A stretch of 22,563 bases of DNA from Candidatus Shapirobacteria bacterium UBA4809 (GTDB lineage Bacteria > Patescibacteriota > Microgenomatia > UBA12405): contig DHGB01000035.1 in NCBI GenBank assembly GCA_002402535.1, positions 1 to 22,563 of the forward strand, given 5' to 3'. Each line of letters starts with the position of its first letter. Position 1 is the first letter of the stretch. A program made the translations under genes and the position numbers. Below the pieces are notes generated by a model. That model was not told the DNA's origin. It did no database searches and saw only the letters and a program-made list of their open reading frames with translations. Of this stretch, positions 15,978-22,563 are shown piece by piece.

Positions 15978-15995
15978 ACTTACCGAGCGGTAAGT
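15978..15995. promoter_or_regulatory. palindromic operator of the TetR regulator
   Basis: ACTTACCGAGCGGTAAGT has two perfect 8-bp arms (ACTTACCG / CGGTAAGT) around AG. It lies at the predicted transcription start and 21 nt before the tetR ATG. TetR-family proteins typically bind such palindromes as dimers and block their own promoter, so autorepression is likely. The size and position make this the strongest regulatory site in the window. Confidence 0.75.
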
Positions 15996-16016
15996 AAAAT
16001 AAAATAAGCCAAAACT

Positions 16017-16607
16017 ATGCAAGCAACCACCATAACATCTGAAGGGGTAGTTCAAAATACTAAAAAATGTATCATTGATACTGCCCGTTGGTTTTTCTCC
16101 GAATATAACTACTTGGCCGTGTCAATGAGTGACATTGCTAAAAAATTAAATATTACCAAGGCAGCACTTTATTATCACTTCACCGGTAAAGCAGAGATTT
16201 ACCAAAAAGTGCTTGACGATGTTTTTAACGATTTAAGTTTAACGATTGCCGAGGCTTCGACAGAGGTAACAATTGATAAAAAATTACATCGTTTAATTAA
16301 GAATTACTTAGACTTTGGTTTTAAGGAAAAGAACCTAGTTAAAGCTTTTGTATTTAAACTATCATCGTCTGATTCCCAAATAACCAAACGTATTATTCAG
16401 TTAAGAGAACAAGTTATTGGTTTAATTCAACTAGTAATTGAGGAAGTGTCAATCAGTAAAAAACTAACCAAAAAAATTGATAGCAAACTATTAACCTCAT
16501 TACTTACCAGCATGATGGACGGATTACTTTTGGAATATTCATTTCTTAACAAAAAAATGGATTCAGTAAAAATATCTGATCAAATTATTACCCTATTGTT
16601 CCAATAA
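16017..16607 (+). CDS. TetR/AcrR-family transcriptional regulator
   Basis: A 196-residue one-component repressor. The N-terminal DNA-binding domain is clear: RWFFSEYNYLAVSMSDIAKK (residues of about 24-43) and the recognition helix ITKAALYYHFTGKAEIYQKV. The rest is an all-helical ligand-binding and dimerisation domain without recognisable ligand signature. It is preceded by its own TTGACA promoter and a perfect 18-bp palindrome at the predicted start site. The glycosyltransferase gene follows 11 nt after its stop, so the regulator probably controls the whole plus-strand group to about 20971. The inducer may be a lipid or membrane-stress signal, as for many relatives (inference). Confidence 0.9.
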   Translation: MQATTITSEGVVQNTKKCIIDTARWFFSEYNYLAVSMSDIAKKLNITKAALYYHFTGKAEIYQKVLDDVFNDLSLTIAEASTEVTIDKKLHRLIKNYLDFGFKEKNLVKAFVFKLSSSDSQITKRIIQLREQVIGLIQLVIEEVSISKKLTKKIDSKLLTSLLTSMMDGLLLEYSFLNKKMDSVKISDQIITLLFQ

Positions 16608-16618
16608 TTACAAAAATT

Positions 16619-17323
16619 ATGCTTAGCATTATAATCCCAACGTTCAATGAAGAAAAATTTCTACCTTATCTTTTAAGGTCGCTTAAAAAACAGACTTTTA
16701 AAGATTTTGAAGTAATAGTGGCCGACAATAATTCGATGGATGCCACCCGTTTGATCGCCTTGAAATCAGGAGCAAAAGTGGTTGAGGGTGGAATGCCTGC
16801 TAGTGGACGCAATAATGGGGCTAAATTTGCCCAAGGTGAATGGTTGCTTTTTTTAGACGCTGATGTGATATTACCGCCAGATTTTCTGGAAAAAGCGATA
16901 AAAGAAATAAAAGAACAAGAGTTTGCGGTGACATCCTGTTTAGTAAAACCTTTAAGTAATAGGAAAATTGATAAATTACTGCATGATACGGTAAATTGGT
17001 ATATGGGAGCCACTCAAAAATTTTTCCCTCATGCACCTGGATTTTGTATTTTTGTTAGGAAAGAAGTCCATCGAACTATAGGGGGTTTTAACGAAAAAAT
17101 AAAATTAGCGGAGGATCATGACTATGTTCTAAGAGCCAGTAAAATCGCTAATTTTGGCTTTCTCCAAAATGTCCGGATACCAGTATCGGTTCGAAGATTA
17201 GATAAAGATGGTCGTTTAAATATTTCCGCAAAATATTTGGCAACTGAGGCGCATTTAGTTTTATTAGGACCGATATATTCAAATATTTTTAATTATAAGT
17301 TTGGATATCCAAGCAAAAAATAA
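16619..17323 (+). CDS. GT2 glycosyltransferase
   Basis: A 234-residue GT-A enzyme of family 2. It starts with LSIIIPTFNEEKFLPYLL, has ADNNSMD (nucleotide contact), FLDADV as the DxD metal site at about 77-82, and APGFCIFVRKEV plus the catalytic-base region LAEDHDYVLRA at about 164-174. There is no C-terminal membrane helix, so it would act on the cytoplasmic face, perhaps on a lipid-linked acceptor. It belongs to the TetR-controlled group and precedes the radical SAM gene, from which it is separated by 25 nt containing a Shine-Dalgarno sequence. The short length and GGMPASGRNNGA segment match the poly-prenyl/hopanoid-type GT2 group. Confidence 0.87.
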   Translation: MLSIIIPTFNEEKFLPYLLRSLKKQTFKDFEVIVADNNSMDATRLIALKSGAKVVEGGMPASGRNNGAKFAQGEWLLFLDADVILPPDFLEKAIKEIKEQEFAVTSCLVKPLSNRKIDKLLHDTVNWYMGATQKFFPHAPGFCIFVRKEVHRTIGGFNEKIKLAEDHDYVLRASKIANFGFLQNVRIPVSVRRLDKDGRLNISAKYLATEAHLVLLGPIYSNIFNYKFGYPSKK

Positions 17324-17336
17324 TTATTAATAATTT

Positions 17337-17342
17337 AAAGGA
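17337..17342 (+). promoter_or_regulatory. ribosome binding site of the radical SAM gene
   Basis: AAAGGA lies 6 nt before ATG 17349, one of only two good Shine-Dalgarno sequences in the window; it supports that start. Confidence 0.6.
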
Positions 17343-17348
17343 AAAATT

Positions 17349-18806
17349 ATGTCGAAAACAAATCAGCCGAAAAATTCATGGGAGGAGATATTTATTAAAT
17401 ATACAGATAAACCGTTGGAGTTATTGGTTTCTAATAATATTGTTAGAAAAAACCTGATCAAATTGGCGGATAAAAAAATTCGTCAAGGTCTTTTAGAAGA
17501 TAAAAATTATCCCCGAAAAGTTCAGGAAGACAAATATTACATGTCGAGAAGTTTTATTACAGCCATGAATAAAGCCTTTGAGGGGGCTAAAAATGCACCA
17601 ATGGTACGCAAAGCATTAGTCAATTCTCTGATTCAAAACATTTTTTTGAAATCAAAAACACAGGTGAAAAAATTTCATAAAGAATTTGGGAGGAACCCAC
17701 CTTCTTTTTTAACGATTAGTCCGGGAAAATTCTGTAATTTACAATGCACCGGTTGTTATGCCAATAGTAATTCGGCTTCATCGGAAAAACTTAGTTATGA
17801 TGTTCTAAACAGAATCGTAACGGAAAAAACTAACCTCTGGGGGTCTTACTTTACGGTTATCTCTGGCGGCGAACCTTTGCTTTATGAAAGCCAGGGAAAA
17901 ACTATTATTGACTTGGCCATAGAACATCAGGATAATTTTTTTCTGATGTATACCAACAGTACTTTGATTGATAAAAAAATGGCCAAAAAACTGGCTGAAG
18001 TTGGGAATATTACTCCAGCAATTTCAGTGGAAGGTTTTGAGAAAGAAACTGATGCCAGACGCGGTAAAGGTATTCACAGGAAAATTTTAGAGGCAATGAA
18101 AAATCTAAGAGAGGCTGGAGTACCTTTCGGTATTTCCGTTACTGCAACTAAAAATAATGCCGAACTGATATTAAGTGATGAATTTGTAGATTATTATTTT
18201 AATAAACAGGGAGCAATTTACGGCTGGATCTTTCAGTTAATGCCGATTGGGAGAGCAGATTCTTTGGATTTGTTGGTGACTCCGGAACAAAGATTAACTA
18301 TGTTTAGGAAAAACCATCAGTTGATTAAAGAAAAAAAGATTTTTATGGCTGATTTTTGGAACTGTGGTTCAGTTACCAATGGTTGTATTTCGGCTGGTAA
18401 AGAAGGTGGATATTTATACATCGAGTGGAATGGTAATGTGACGCCTTGTGTTTTCAATCCCTATGCAGTGGCTAACATTAATGAAATTTATAAAAATGGT
18501 GGAAATTTAAACGATGTTTTGAACCGACCTTTTCTTGAAAAAATTAGAAGATGGCAGGATGACTACGCTCTAAAACAAAAACCGGAGGATATAGATAATT
18601 GGATTCTACCCTGTCCCATTAGGGATCACTATGAAGAAATGAAGAAATTTATTGATCAAGATAAGCCTCAACCGATTGATGAAGCGGCCAAGCAAGCTCT
18701 AAAGGATAAAAAATATAAAGAAGGAATGATTAATTATGATAAAAAATTAGCTAAAACCTTAGACCCAGTTTGGGAAAAAGAATATAAAAATTCAAAATTA
18801 GGTTAA
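17349..18806 (+). CDS. radical SAM protein with SPASM-like C-terminal cysteines
   Basis: A 485-residue radical SAM enzyme. The cluster-binding motif is CNLQCTGC (Cys129, Cys133, Cys136), followed by ISGGEPLL (173-176 GGEP) and the AISVEGFEKETD strand of the partial TIM barrel. Additional cysteines at 339, 346, 367 (NGNVTPCVFNPYA) and 422 (LPCPIRDH) suggest one or more auxiliary Fe-S clusters, as in SPASM/twitch-type proteins. The first 115 residues are a helical region not seen in short members. No peptide precursor is nearby, so peptide modification is not indicated; neighbours (GT2s, methyltransferase, UppS-like chimera) point to a lipid or glycolipid substrate (inference). Confidence 0.85.
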   Translation: MSKTNQPKNSWEEIFIKYTDKPLELLVSNNIVRKNLIKLADKKIRQGLLEDKNYPRKVQEDKYYMSRSFITAMNKAFEGAKNAPMVRKALVNSLIQNIFLKSKTQVKKFHKEFGRNPPSFLTISPGKFCNLQCTGCYANSNSASSEKLSYDVLNRIVTEKTNLWGSYFTVISGGEPLLYESQGKTIIDLAIEHQDNFFLMYTNSTLIDKKMAKKLAEVGNITPAISVEGFEKETDARRGKGIHRKILEAMKNLREAGVPFGISVTATKNNAELILSDEFVDYYFNKQGAIYGWIFQLMPIGRADSLDLLVTPEQRLTMFRKNHQLIKEKKIFMADFWNCGSVTNGCISAGKEGGYLYIEWNGNVTPCVFNPYAVANINEIYKNGGNLNDVLNRPFLEKIRRWQDDYALKQKPEDIDNWILPCPIRDHYEEMKKFIDQDKPQPIDEAAKQALKDKKYKEGMINYDKKLAKTLDPVWEKEYKNSKLG

Positions 18807-18836
18807 TTTAATAATTTAGTGTAGAAAATTTAATAA

Positions 18837-19544
18837 ATGATGAATATTGTTGCTTGTATAGCCTTGGGAGTAGTGATGGGTTTAACTGCATCGATTATTA
18901 TGGATATGGTTAAAACCAATCCTCGTCCCGATACAGTAACGAATGTGGTTTTAGGTGTAGTTGGAGCTGTTGGAGGGGGTGTTATTACAAGCTTTGTTGG
19001 ATGGTCAGGTATTACAGAGTTTAAAATATATGGTCTTGTTACTGCCATAATCGGCACAATTATTACTATTTTGATGAAATTGTTTGAGAGTTTTATCATT
19101 CATAAAATGAAAGAAGCAAACAAACGGGAAATGATGATAAGAGTTTTAGGCAACTTTGAAAGATTACCGATTTCTTTACAAAAAGTCCTAGAGAAGGCCA
19201 TAGATTTAACAAAAAATAACCAAAAAATGATCGTTAACGTGGCTTTAAGCTATGGAGGTAGAGATGAGATCATCAGAAGCTTCCGCAAACTAACAGCTTT
19301 AGGGACTAAAGTCGAAGAAATCACCGAGGAATTAATAAGTCAAAATCTAGACACAGCTGGTCTACCCGATCCTGATTTCATTATCAGAACATCGGGCGAA
19401 CAGCGCCTATCAAACTTTCTTCCCTGGCAAGCGACTTACTCAGAATTGTATTTTTCTAAGGTTTATTGGCCAGACTTTGACAAAACTAAATTGGATATTA
19501 CCATTTTAGAATTTCAAAATCGTCAAAGGAGGTTAGGAAAATAA
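18837..19544 (+). CDS. chimera: GlsB/YeaQ/YmgE-like membrane domain + C-terminal half of undecaprenyl-diphosphate synthase
   Basis: Residues 1-83 are a glycine-rich membrane domain (GVVMGLTASIIMDM, LGVVGAVGGGVITSF, then LVTAIIGTIITILM), matching the GlsB/YeaQ/YmgE (transglycosylase-associated) family. From about residue 84 the sequence becomes cis-prenyltransferase: IRVLGNFERLP, SYGGRDEI (138-145), IIRTSGEQRLSNFLPWQ (182-198) and YWPDF. The isopentenyl-diphosphate site (Arg184, Arg190, Ser192) is kept. The N-terminal half with the catalytic Asp and the allylic-diphosphate loop is absent, so normal chain elongation is not expected. The frame is uninterrupted and in register with the group, so this is either a deletion fusion of two genes or an evolved membrane-bound IPP/prenyl-binding protein. 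Confidence 0.82.
   Translation: MMNIVACIALGVVMGLTASIIMDMVKTNPRPDTVTNVVLGVVGAVGGGVITSFVGWSGITEFKIYGLVTAIIGTIITILMKLFESFIIHKMKEANKREMMIRVLGNFERLPISLQKVLEKAIDLTKNNQKMIVNVALSYGGRDEIIRSFRKLTALGTKVEEITEELISQNLDTAGLPDPDFIIRTSGEQRLSNFLPWQATYSELYFSKVYWPDFDKTKLDITILEFQNRQRRLGK
19525..19532 (+). promoter_or_regulatory. ribosome binding site of the methyltransferase gene
   Basis: AAAGGAGG is 12 nt before ATG 19545 and lies in the last codons of the upstream gene. The spacing is long, but the match is the best in the window. Confidence 0.5.
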
Positions 19545-20177
19545 ATGAGTAAAAAAAGCATTTTTTATAAATATCCCCAGCTATATATCTGGGGTCTTAG
19601 TTGGATTCATGGAACTAATTTTGCTAAACGTTATCAATATATGGCCAGCTTTGCCAAAAAGGGAGACTTAGTTTTGGAACCAGCCTGTGGACCGGCAATA
19701 TTGGCAAATTTTTTACCAAAAGGGTTCCTTTATAGTGGTTTTGATACTAATGAGGAATTTCTTAGTTATGCTCTGGAAAAAGGCTTAAATGTTCGTTTAG
19801 GTAATGTTCTCGAATCAAATTGTTATTGTCCAGCGGATGTGATTATTGTCTGCGATGTCCTTCACCATTTAAAGCCAGACGAGAGAAAGAGGTTTATTAA
19901 AAACTGTTTTTCGGCAACCAAAAGAGTGTTTATTATTTGTGAACCCGGAAAAAAAGAGGAAACTGGTAGTGGTTTGATATATTCCTTAAAAAAACGTCTG
20001 GCGGAATGGAGTGAAAAAGACGGTACTGGCGATTTTAAAGCTGAATATTTTTCAACTCGTCGTCAACTTCTGAATCAAATTGAATATGGTTTTGAGGTTA
20101 TTCCCCCATCAATTAAAAGGGAGGTAAGGGATTTTGGAGAAGATATCATTACAGTGTTTTTTAAAGATACAAAATGA
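19545..20177 (+). CDS. class I SAM-dependent methyltransferase
   Basis: A 210-residue Rossmann-fold methyltransferase. Motif I is VLEPACGPAILANFL (43-57), followed by the acidic strand GFDTNEEF (Asp67) that contacts the ribose, and motif IV, DVIIVCDVLHHLKPDE (98-113). The C-terminal part contains a conserved-looking FSTRRQLLNQIEYGF. The group with HHLK motifs often methylates small molecules or lipids. It starts 1 nt after the chimera gene and its stop overlaps the next GT2 start by four bases (ATGA). Substrate unknown; a lipid headgroup or sugar in the TetR-controlled pathway is plausible. Confidence 0.84.
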   Translation: MSKKSIFYKYPQLYIWGLSWIHGTNFAKRYQYMASFAKKGDLVLEPACGPAILANFLPKGFLYSGFDTNEEFLSYALEKGLNVRLGNVLESNCYCPADVIIVCDVLHHLKPDERKRFIKNCFSATKRVFIICEPGKKEETGSGLIYSLKKRLAEWSEKDGTGDFKAEYFSTRRQLLNQIEYGFEVIPPSIKREVRDFGEDIITVFFKDTK

Positions 20178-20971
20178 AAAAATTTGTTTCAGCTATAGTT
20201 CCGGTATTTAATGAAGAAAAAACTGTGGCTGGTGTCATTGAAGTTTTGTTAAAAAATCCTTTAATTGATGAGGTAATCTGTATAAATGACGGATCGACTG
20301 ATAAAAGTTTGGAAATTTTGAAAAAGTTTGGTAATAGTATTAAATTAATTAATTTTGAGAAAAACAGGGGCAAAAGTTACGCTTTGGTTGAGGGTATAAA
20401 AAAAGCTAAAGGCGAAGTAATTACTTTTATTGATGCTGATTTAACTAATCTCTCCGATAATCATCTAAAAAACCTTCTAGGGCCTGTTTTAGAAGGTAAA
20501 TTTAAGGTTGTTTTGGGATATCCATCAAATGGATGGATGCAAAATGTTCTTTCATATTTAACTGGCGAAAGAGTGTATTACAAAAATGATTTAGTCCCTT
20601 ATCTTGGAGAAATGGCTAAAACCAAGTTTGGAGTGGAAATTTTTTTAAACAATCTTTTTTCTAAAAAGAAAACTAAGAAGATTCCCTTGAAAAATCTGAA
20701 AGGTCTTCTTAAATACGAGAAGCGTAATTCAATAAATGCTTTTAGAGAATATGTGGTTGAGGGTGTAGAAATTGCTCAGGAAATAGGTCGAAGGGAAGGT
20801 TTACTACCAAGAGATTATCGAATTATTGGCCAGATGGCTAAGGTTACTAATCTTAAGGAGCTAAAAAATAAAATTAAAGAGATTGCAAATAAAGATGTCA
20901 GACGGTTTTTAGAAAAATATGTTCTAAATTATATAAAAGTTGTCCGAGGTTGGTGGAGAAATTTTTACTAA
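20174..20971 (+). CDS. GT2 glycosyltransferase, dolichyl-phosphate-mannosyltransferase-like
   Basis: A GT-A enzyme: FVSAIVPVFNEEKTVAGVIE at the start, CINDGSTDKS (nucleotide loop), KNRGKSYALVEGIKKAKGEV and FIDADL (DxD metal site). The pattern is that of the polyprenyl-phosphate sugar transferase branch of GT2. The C-terminal 60 residues are basic and helical, with RRFLEKYVLNYIKVV. The stop at 20969-20971 overlaps the remnant of a serine recombinase joined just behind, so its own C-terminus may be altered (it ends WWRNFY). It is coupled to the methyltransferase by ATGA and is the last gene of the TetR group. Transfer of a sugar to a lipid carrier is the likely activity (inference). Confidence 0.84.
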   Translation: MKKFVSAIVPVFNEEKTVAGVIEVLLKNPLIDEVICINDGSTDKSLEILKKFGNSIKLINFEKNRGKSYALVEGIKKAKGEVITFIDADLTNLSDNHLKNLLGPVLEGKFKVVLGYPSNGWMQNVLSYLTGERVYYKNDLVPYLGEMAKTKFGVEIFLNNLFSKKKTKKIPLKNLKGLLKYEKRNSINAFREYVVEGVEIAQEIGRREGLLPRDYRIIGQMAKVTNLKELKNKIKEIANKDVRRFLEKYVLNYIKVVRGWWRNFY

Positions 20972-21894
20972 TGATTTTATGCTCACAGGCCAAACTAGAA
21001 AACGATAATCGGGGTATAAATGTAAAAAGAGGCATGAGAGCCAAATGTGAAGCAGGCTGGCGACCAAATATTGCTCCAATTGGGTATCTCAATGTCATGA
21101 GCTATAACCGAATCAGTTATGTAGAGATCGACAAGGTACGGGCTCCGACGGTTAAGCAAATGTTTCATAGGGTCGGAGAAAAAGGGCAAAGTGGAAGAAC
21201 CATTAAAATTTGGTTGGATAAAATCGGATTTGTAACAAGAAGTGGAAAACCGTTGGCATTAAGTAAAGTTTATAAAACCCTTAAAAATCCTTATTATTAC
21301 GGCGAATTTGAATTCGGAGGCGTGACCTATAAAGGTAAACATGAACCATTAATAACTAAAACATTATTTGATAAGGTCCAAAAACAACTATATGTTCCAG
21401 AGAAAGAATGGCATAAAAAACTATTTCCTTTCCGCGGATTATGTAAGTGCGGTAGTTGTGGAGAATGGATAACGGCAGAAGAAAAATACAAACGATATAA
21501 ATACGGAAGATTTAAGAAATATGTCTACTACCACTGCGGAAGACATATCGATTATGACTGCGAAGAACCATACATCAGCGAAGAAGAATTAATAAACCAG
21601 TTGGTAAGCCACATCGATGAAATCAAACTTGATGAAAAAGTTTTAACCAATCAATTAAAAGATGAAATTGAAAGATTCCACTCGCTGAGAGGCGAAGTAC
21701 TTCATCAAGAATTCCTTGCTGGAAATCTAAACCAATTTGATTATCCTCAAAAAATACCCCTCGATCGAGACACCGCCAAAGAATACTTACTCCACGTTCT
21801 AAAAGCCGGATCGGCGGAAGATAGAATCCAAATAATGTCGGCAATTAAGACAAAATTTATTCTGCATAATAAAGAACTAACCATTAAAAATTAA
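20950..21894 (+). pseudogene. large serine recombinase lacking the catalytic domain
   Basis: The frame keeps only the end of the resolvase helix E (KFLLMILCSQAKLENDNRG), then the recombinase domain (VKRGMRAKCEAGWRPNIAPI to about 145), a zinc ribbon with Cys167, Cys170, Cys196 and Cys204, and a short C-terminal helical region. The first roughly 120 residues with the catalytic serine are missing, and homology begins right at the end of the GT2 gene near 20956. ATG 20971 (overlapping the GT2 stop) could still start a protein of 307 residues that binds DNA but cannot cut it. The most likely cause is deletion between a recombinase gene and the cluster. Stop codons of this frame and of the convergent gene overlap at TTAA. 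Confidence 0.8.
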
Positions 21895-22367
21895 ACTTTA
21901 TTTGTTTTAATCGAATATTCAACAGCGTTTTTTTTAAAGTTTTCTATATACTCATTTGCTTCCGTTTCTTTATCAAAATTAAGAATCAGCGGTAATTTAT
22001 ACAATTTTTGTTTAAGATCATCGATTGATAATTCTGGATAGTAGTTCTTAAGAAGATAAACCAAATTAAAAATTTTTTCATCTGAAAAACCCAAAAGAGA
22101 TATTTCTATAGATTTTTTATCAGGTTCTCTATGAAAAATATAATCAAATATTTTTTGGAGTAAATAAAAAGGAAAAATTATCGGGAGAAGTACTACTAAA
22201 GCAAAAAAATATCCTGTAATTGTTGCAAAACCGTATAATAACAACATTGGAATACCTATTATTCTTGGGTATTTATTGTAAAACGTACCTGCTCGACCGC
22301 TGTAGCTTTGAAATGAAAAGTCATCAAATAAAAAATGTAACAATCGTTTAAAAATATTTTTTAGCAT
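21891..22367 (-). CDS. membrane protein with an L7/L12-like C-terminal tail
   Basis: A 158-residue protein with an N-terminal amphipathic region, then two close hydrophobic segments (IIGIPMLLLYGFATITGYFF and ALVVLLPIIFPFYLLQKIF, about 36-75). The C-terminal 60 residues (FNLVYLLKNYYPELSIDDLK, LPLILNFDKETEANEYIENF, then NAVEYSIK) follow the helix-loop-helix-strand pattern of the ribosomal protein L7/L12 C-terminal domain, here without its usual glycine-rich turn. This is a fold-level guess. No enzyme motif is seen. It is convergent with the recombinase remnant and co-oriented with the tRNA gene at the window edge; its promoter is not obvious. Confidence 0.6.
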   Translation of the reverse strand: MLKNIFKRLLHFLFDDFSFQSYSGRAGTFYNKYPRIIGIPMLLLYGFATITGYFFALVVLLPIIFPFYLLQKIFDYIFHREPDKKSIEISLLGFSDEKIFNLVYLLKNYYPELSIDDLKQKLYKLPLILNFDKETEANEYIENFKKNAVEYSIKTNKV

Positions 22368-22537
22368 TATTCTGTGTTCTAAAGGTCAAATACTCCCTGT
22401 ATTTTAGCATTCAAGGGATATATATTATCACCGTGTTACAGGCTACTTTACCGAAAAATGTTGTTTTTGGAGAATAAACACCAACAGGTTGGGGAAATAC
22501 TTGACTAACACTGGGGTCGCATAGAACTTTGACCCTT

Positions 22538-22563
22538 TGGCGGAAGGGGGGGGAGTCGAACCC
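22538..22563 (-). tRNA. 3' end of a tRNA gene, probably tRNA-Ser (cut by window end)
   Basis: On the minus strand the window opens with GGGTTCGACTCCC, the T-arm with a TTCGACT loop, then the acceptor 3' strand CCCTTCC, discriminator G and an encoded CCA ending at 22538. A GGAAGGG acceptor stem with G73 is typical of tRNA-Ser. The anticodon lies outside the window, so the identity is inferred. Confidence 0.82.

Noticed and set aside
16017..18806. TetR, GT2 and radical SAM genes as a mycofactocin-like peptide-modification cluster
   Set aside because: No precursor peptide gene, no MftB-like recognition protein, and the radical SAM protein is longer than MftC; the other neighbours are lipid-type enzymes.
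18830..19099. Minus-strand open frame opposite the membrane domain of the UppS chimera
   Set aside because: Its Thr/Pro/Ile-rich translation is the reverse of the Gly/Val-rich membrane domain; a shadow frame.
22497..22535. Terminator or attachment site beside the tRNA
   Set aside because: Only short 5-bp stems (for example GACCC/GGGTC) with no U-tract, and no second copy of the tRNA 3' end was found in the window.

Overview
The window is AT-rich, gene-dense bacterial DNA, and several features suggest a Candidate Phyla Radiation / Patescibacteria genome (Microgenomates-like; this is inference). Most genes are short, abut or overlap by 1-11 nt, and lack a Shine-Dalgarno sequence. Several have a TATAAT-type -10 box only 5-11 nt before the start codon, which suggests leaderless or nearly leaderless mRNAs. 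TGA behaves as a normal stop. The -35/-10 promoters, UppS, Gmd and NlpC/P60 homologues and a tRNA with an encoded CCA are all bacterial.

Region 1 (1-5148) is a run of phosphoryl-group enzymes: a partial CYTH protein, an alpha/beta-hydrolase fused to a Nudix domain, a P-loop kinase, a histidine phosphatase (opposite strand), a Nudix hydrolase, an HD-domain protein, a second CYTH protein, and an SH3-NlpC/P60 peptidase without a signal peptide. These look like nucleotide or phosphometabolite salvage and clean-up functions.

Region 2 (5145-7335) holds a frameshifted small minus-strand gene not evident as one ORF, a GNAT acetyltransferase, and a two-gene minus-strand operon. The operon encodes BpsA (branched polyamine synthase) followed by a pyruvoyl-type S-adenosylmethionine decarboxylase. 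Together these would make decarboxylated AdoMet and use it to aminopropylate a polyamine.

Region 3 (7370-8460) is a gene graveyard: an S1-domain scrap, a start-less open frame, a heavily deleted IS481-type transposase, and a frameshifted, truncated gmd.

Region 4 (8480-15377, minus strand) is a sugar/glycoconjugate cassette. In transcription order it encodes a GNAT, a GT4 glycosyltransferase with a degenerate Nudix-like tail, an NDP-kinase-like protein, an APH/choline-kinase-like kinase, a TalC/FSA-like aldolase, an MNT-type nucleotidyltransferase, a Nudix hydrolase, a perosamine-synthase-like aminotransferase, and then the broken gmd. The cassette lies between inverted copies of a ~19-nt sequence (8031-8050 and 15505-15523). 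The right copy also coincides with the end of a truncated small gene.

Region 5 (15978-20971, plus strand) begins with a TetR regulator that has a perfect palindromic operator at its predicted transcription start. Downstream are a GT2 glycosyltransferase, a radical SAM protein with extra C-terminal cysteines, a chimera of a GlsB/YeaQ/YmgE-like membrane domain and the C-terminal half of undecaprenyl-diphosphate synthase, a methyltransferase and a second GT2. A membrane lipid or glycolipid modification cluster is the best guess.

Region 6 (20950-22563) carries a large serine recombinase without its catalytic domain, a membrane protein with an L7/L12-like tail, and the 3' end of a tRNA (probably Ser) cut by the window edge.
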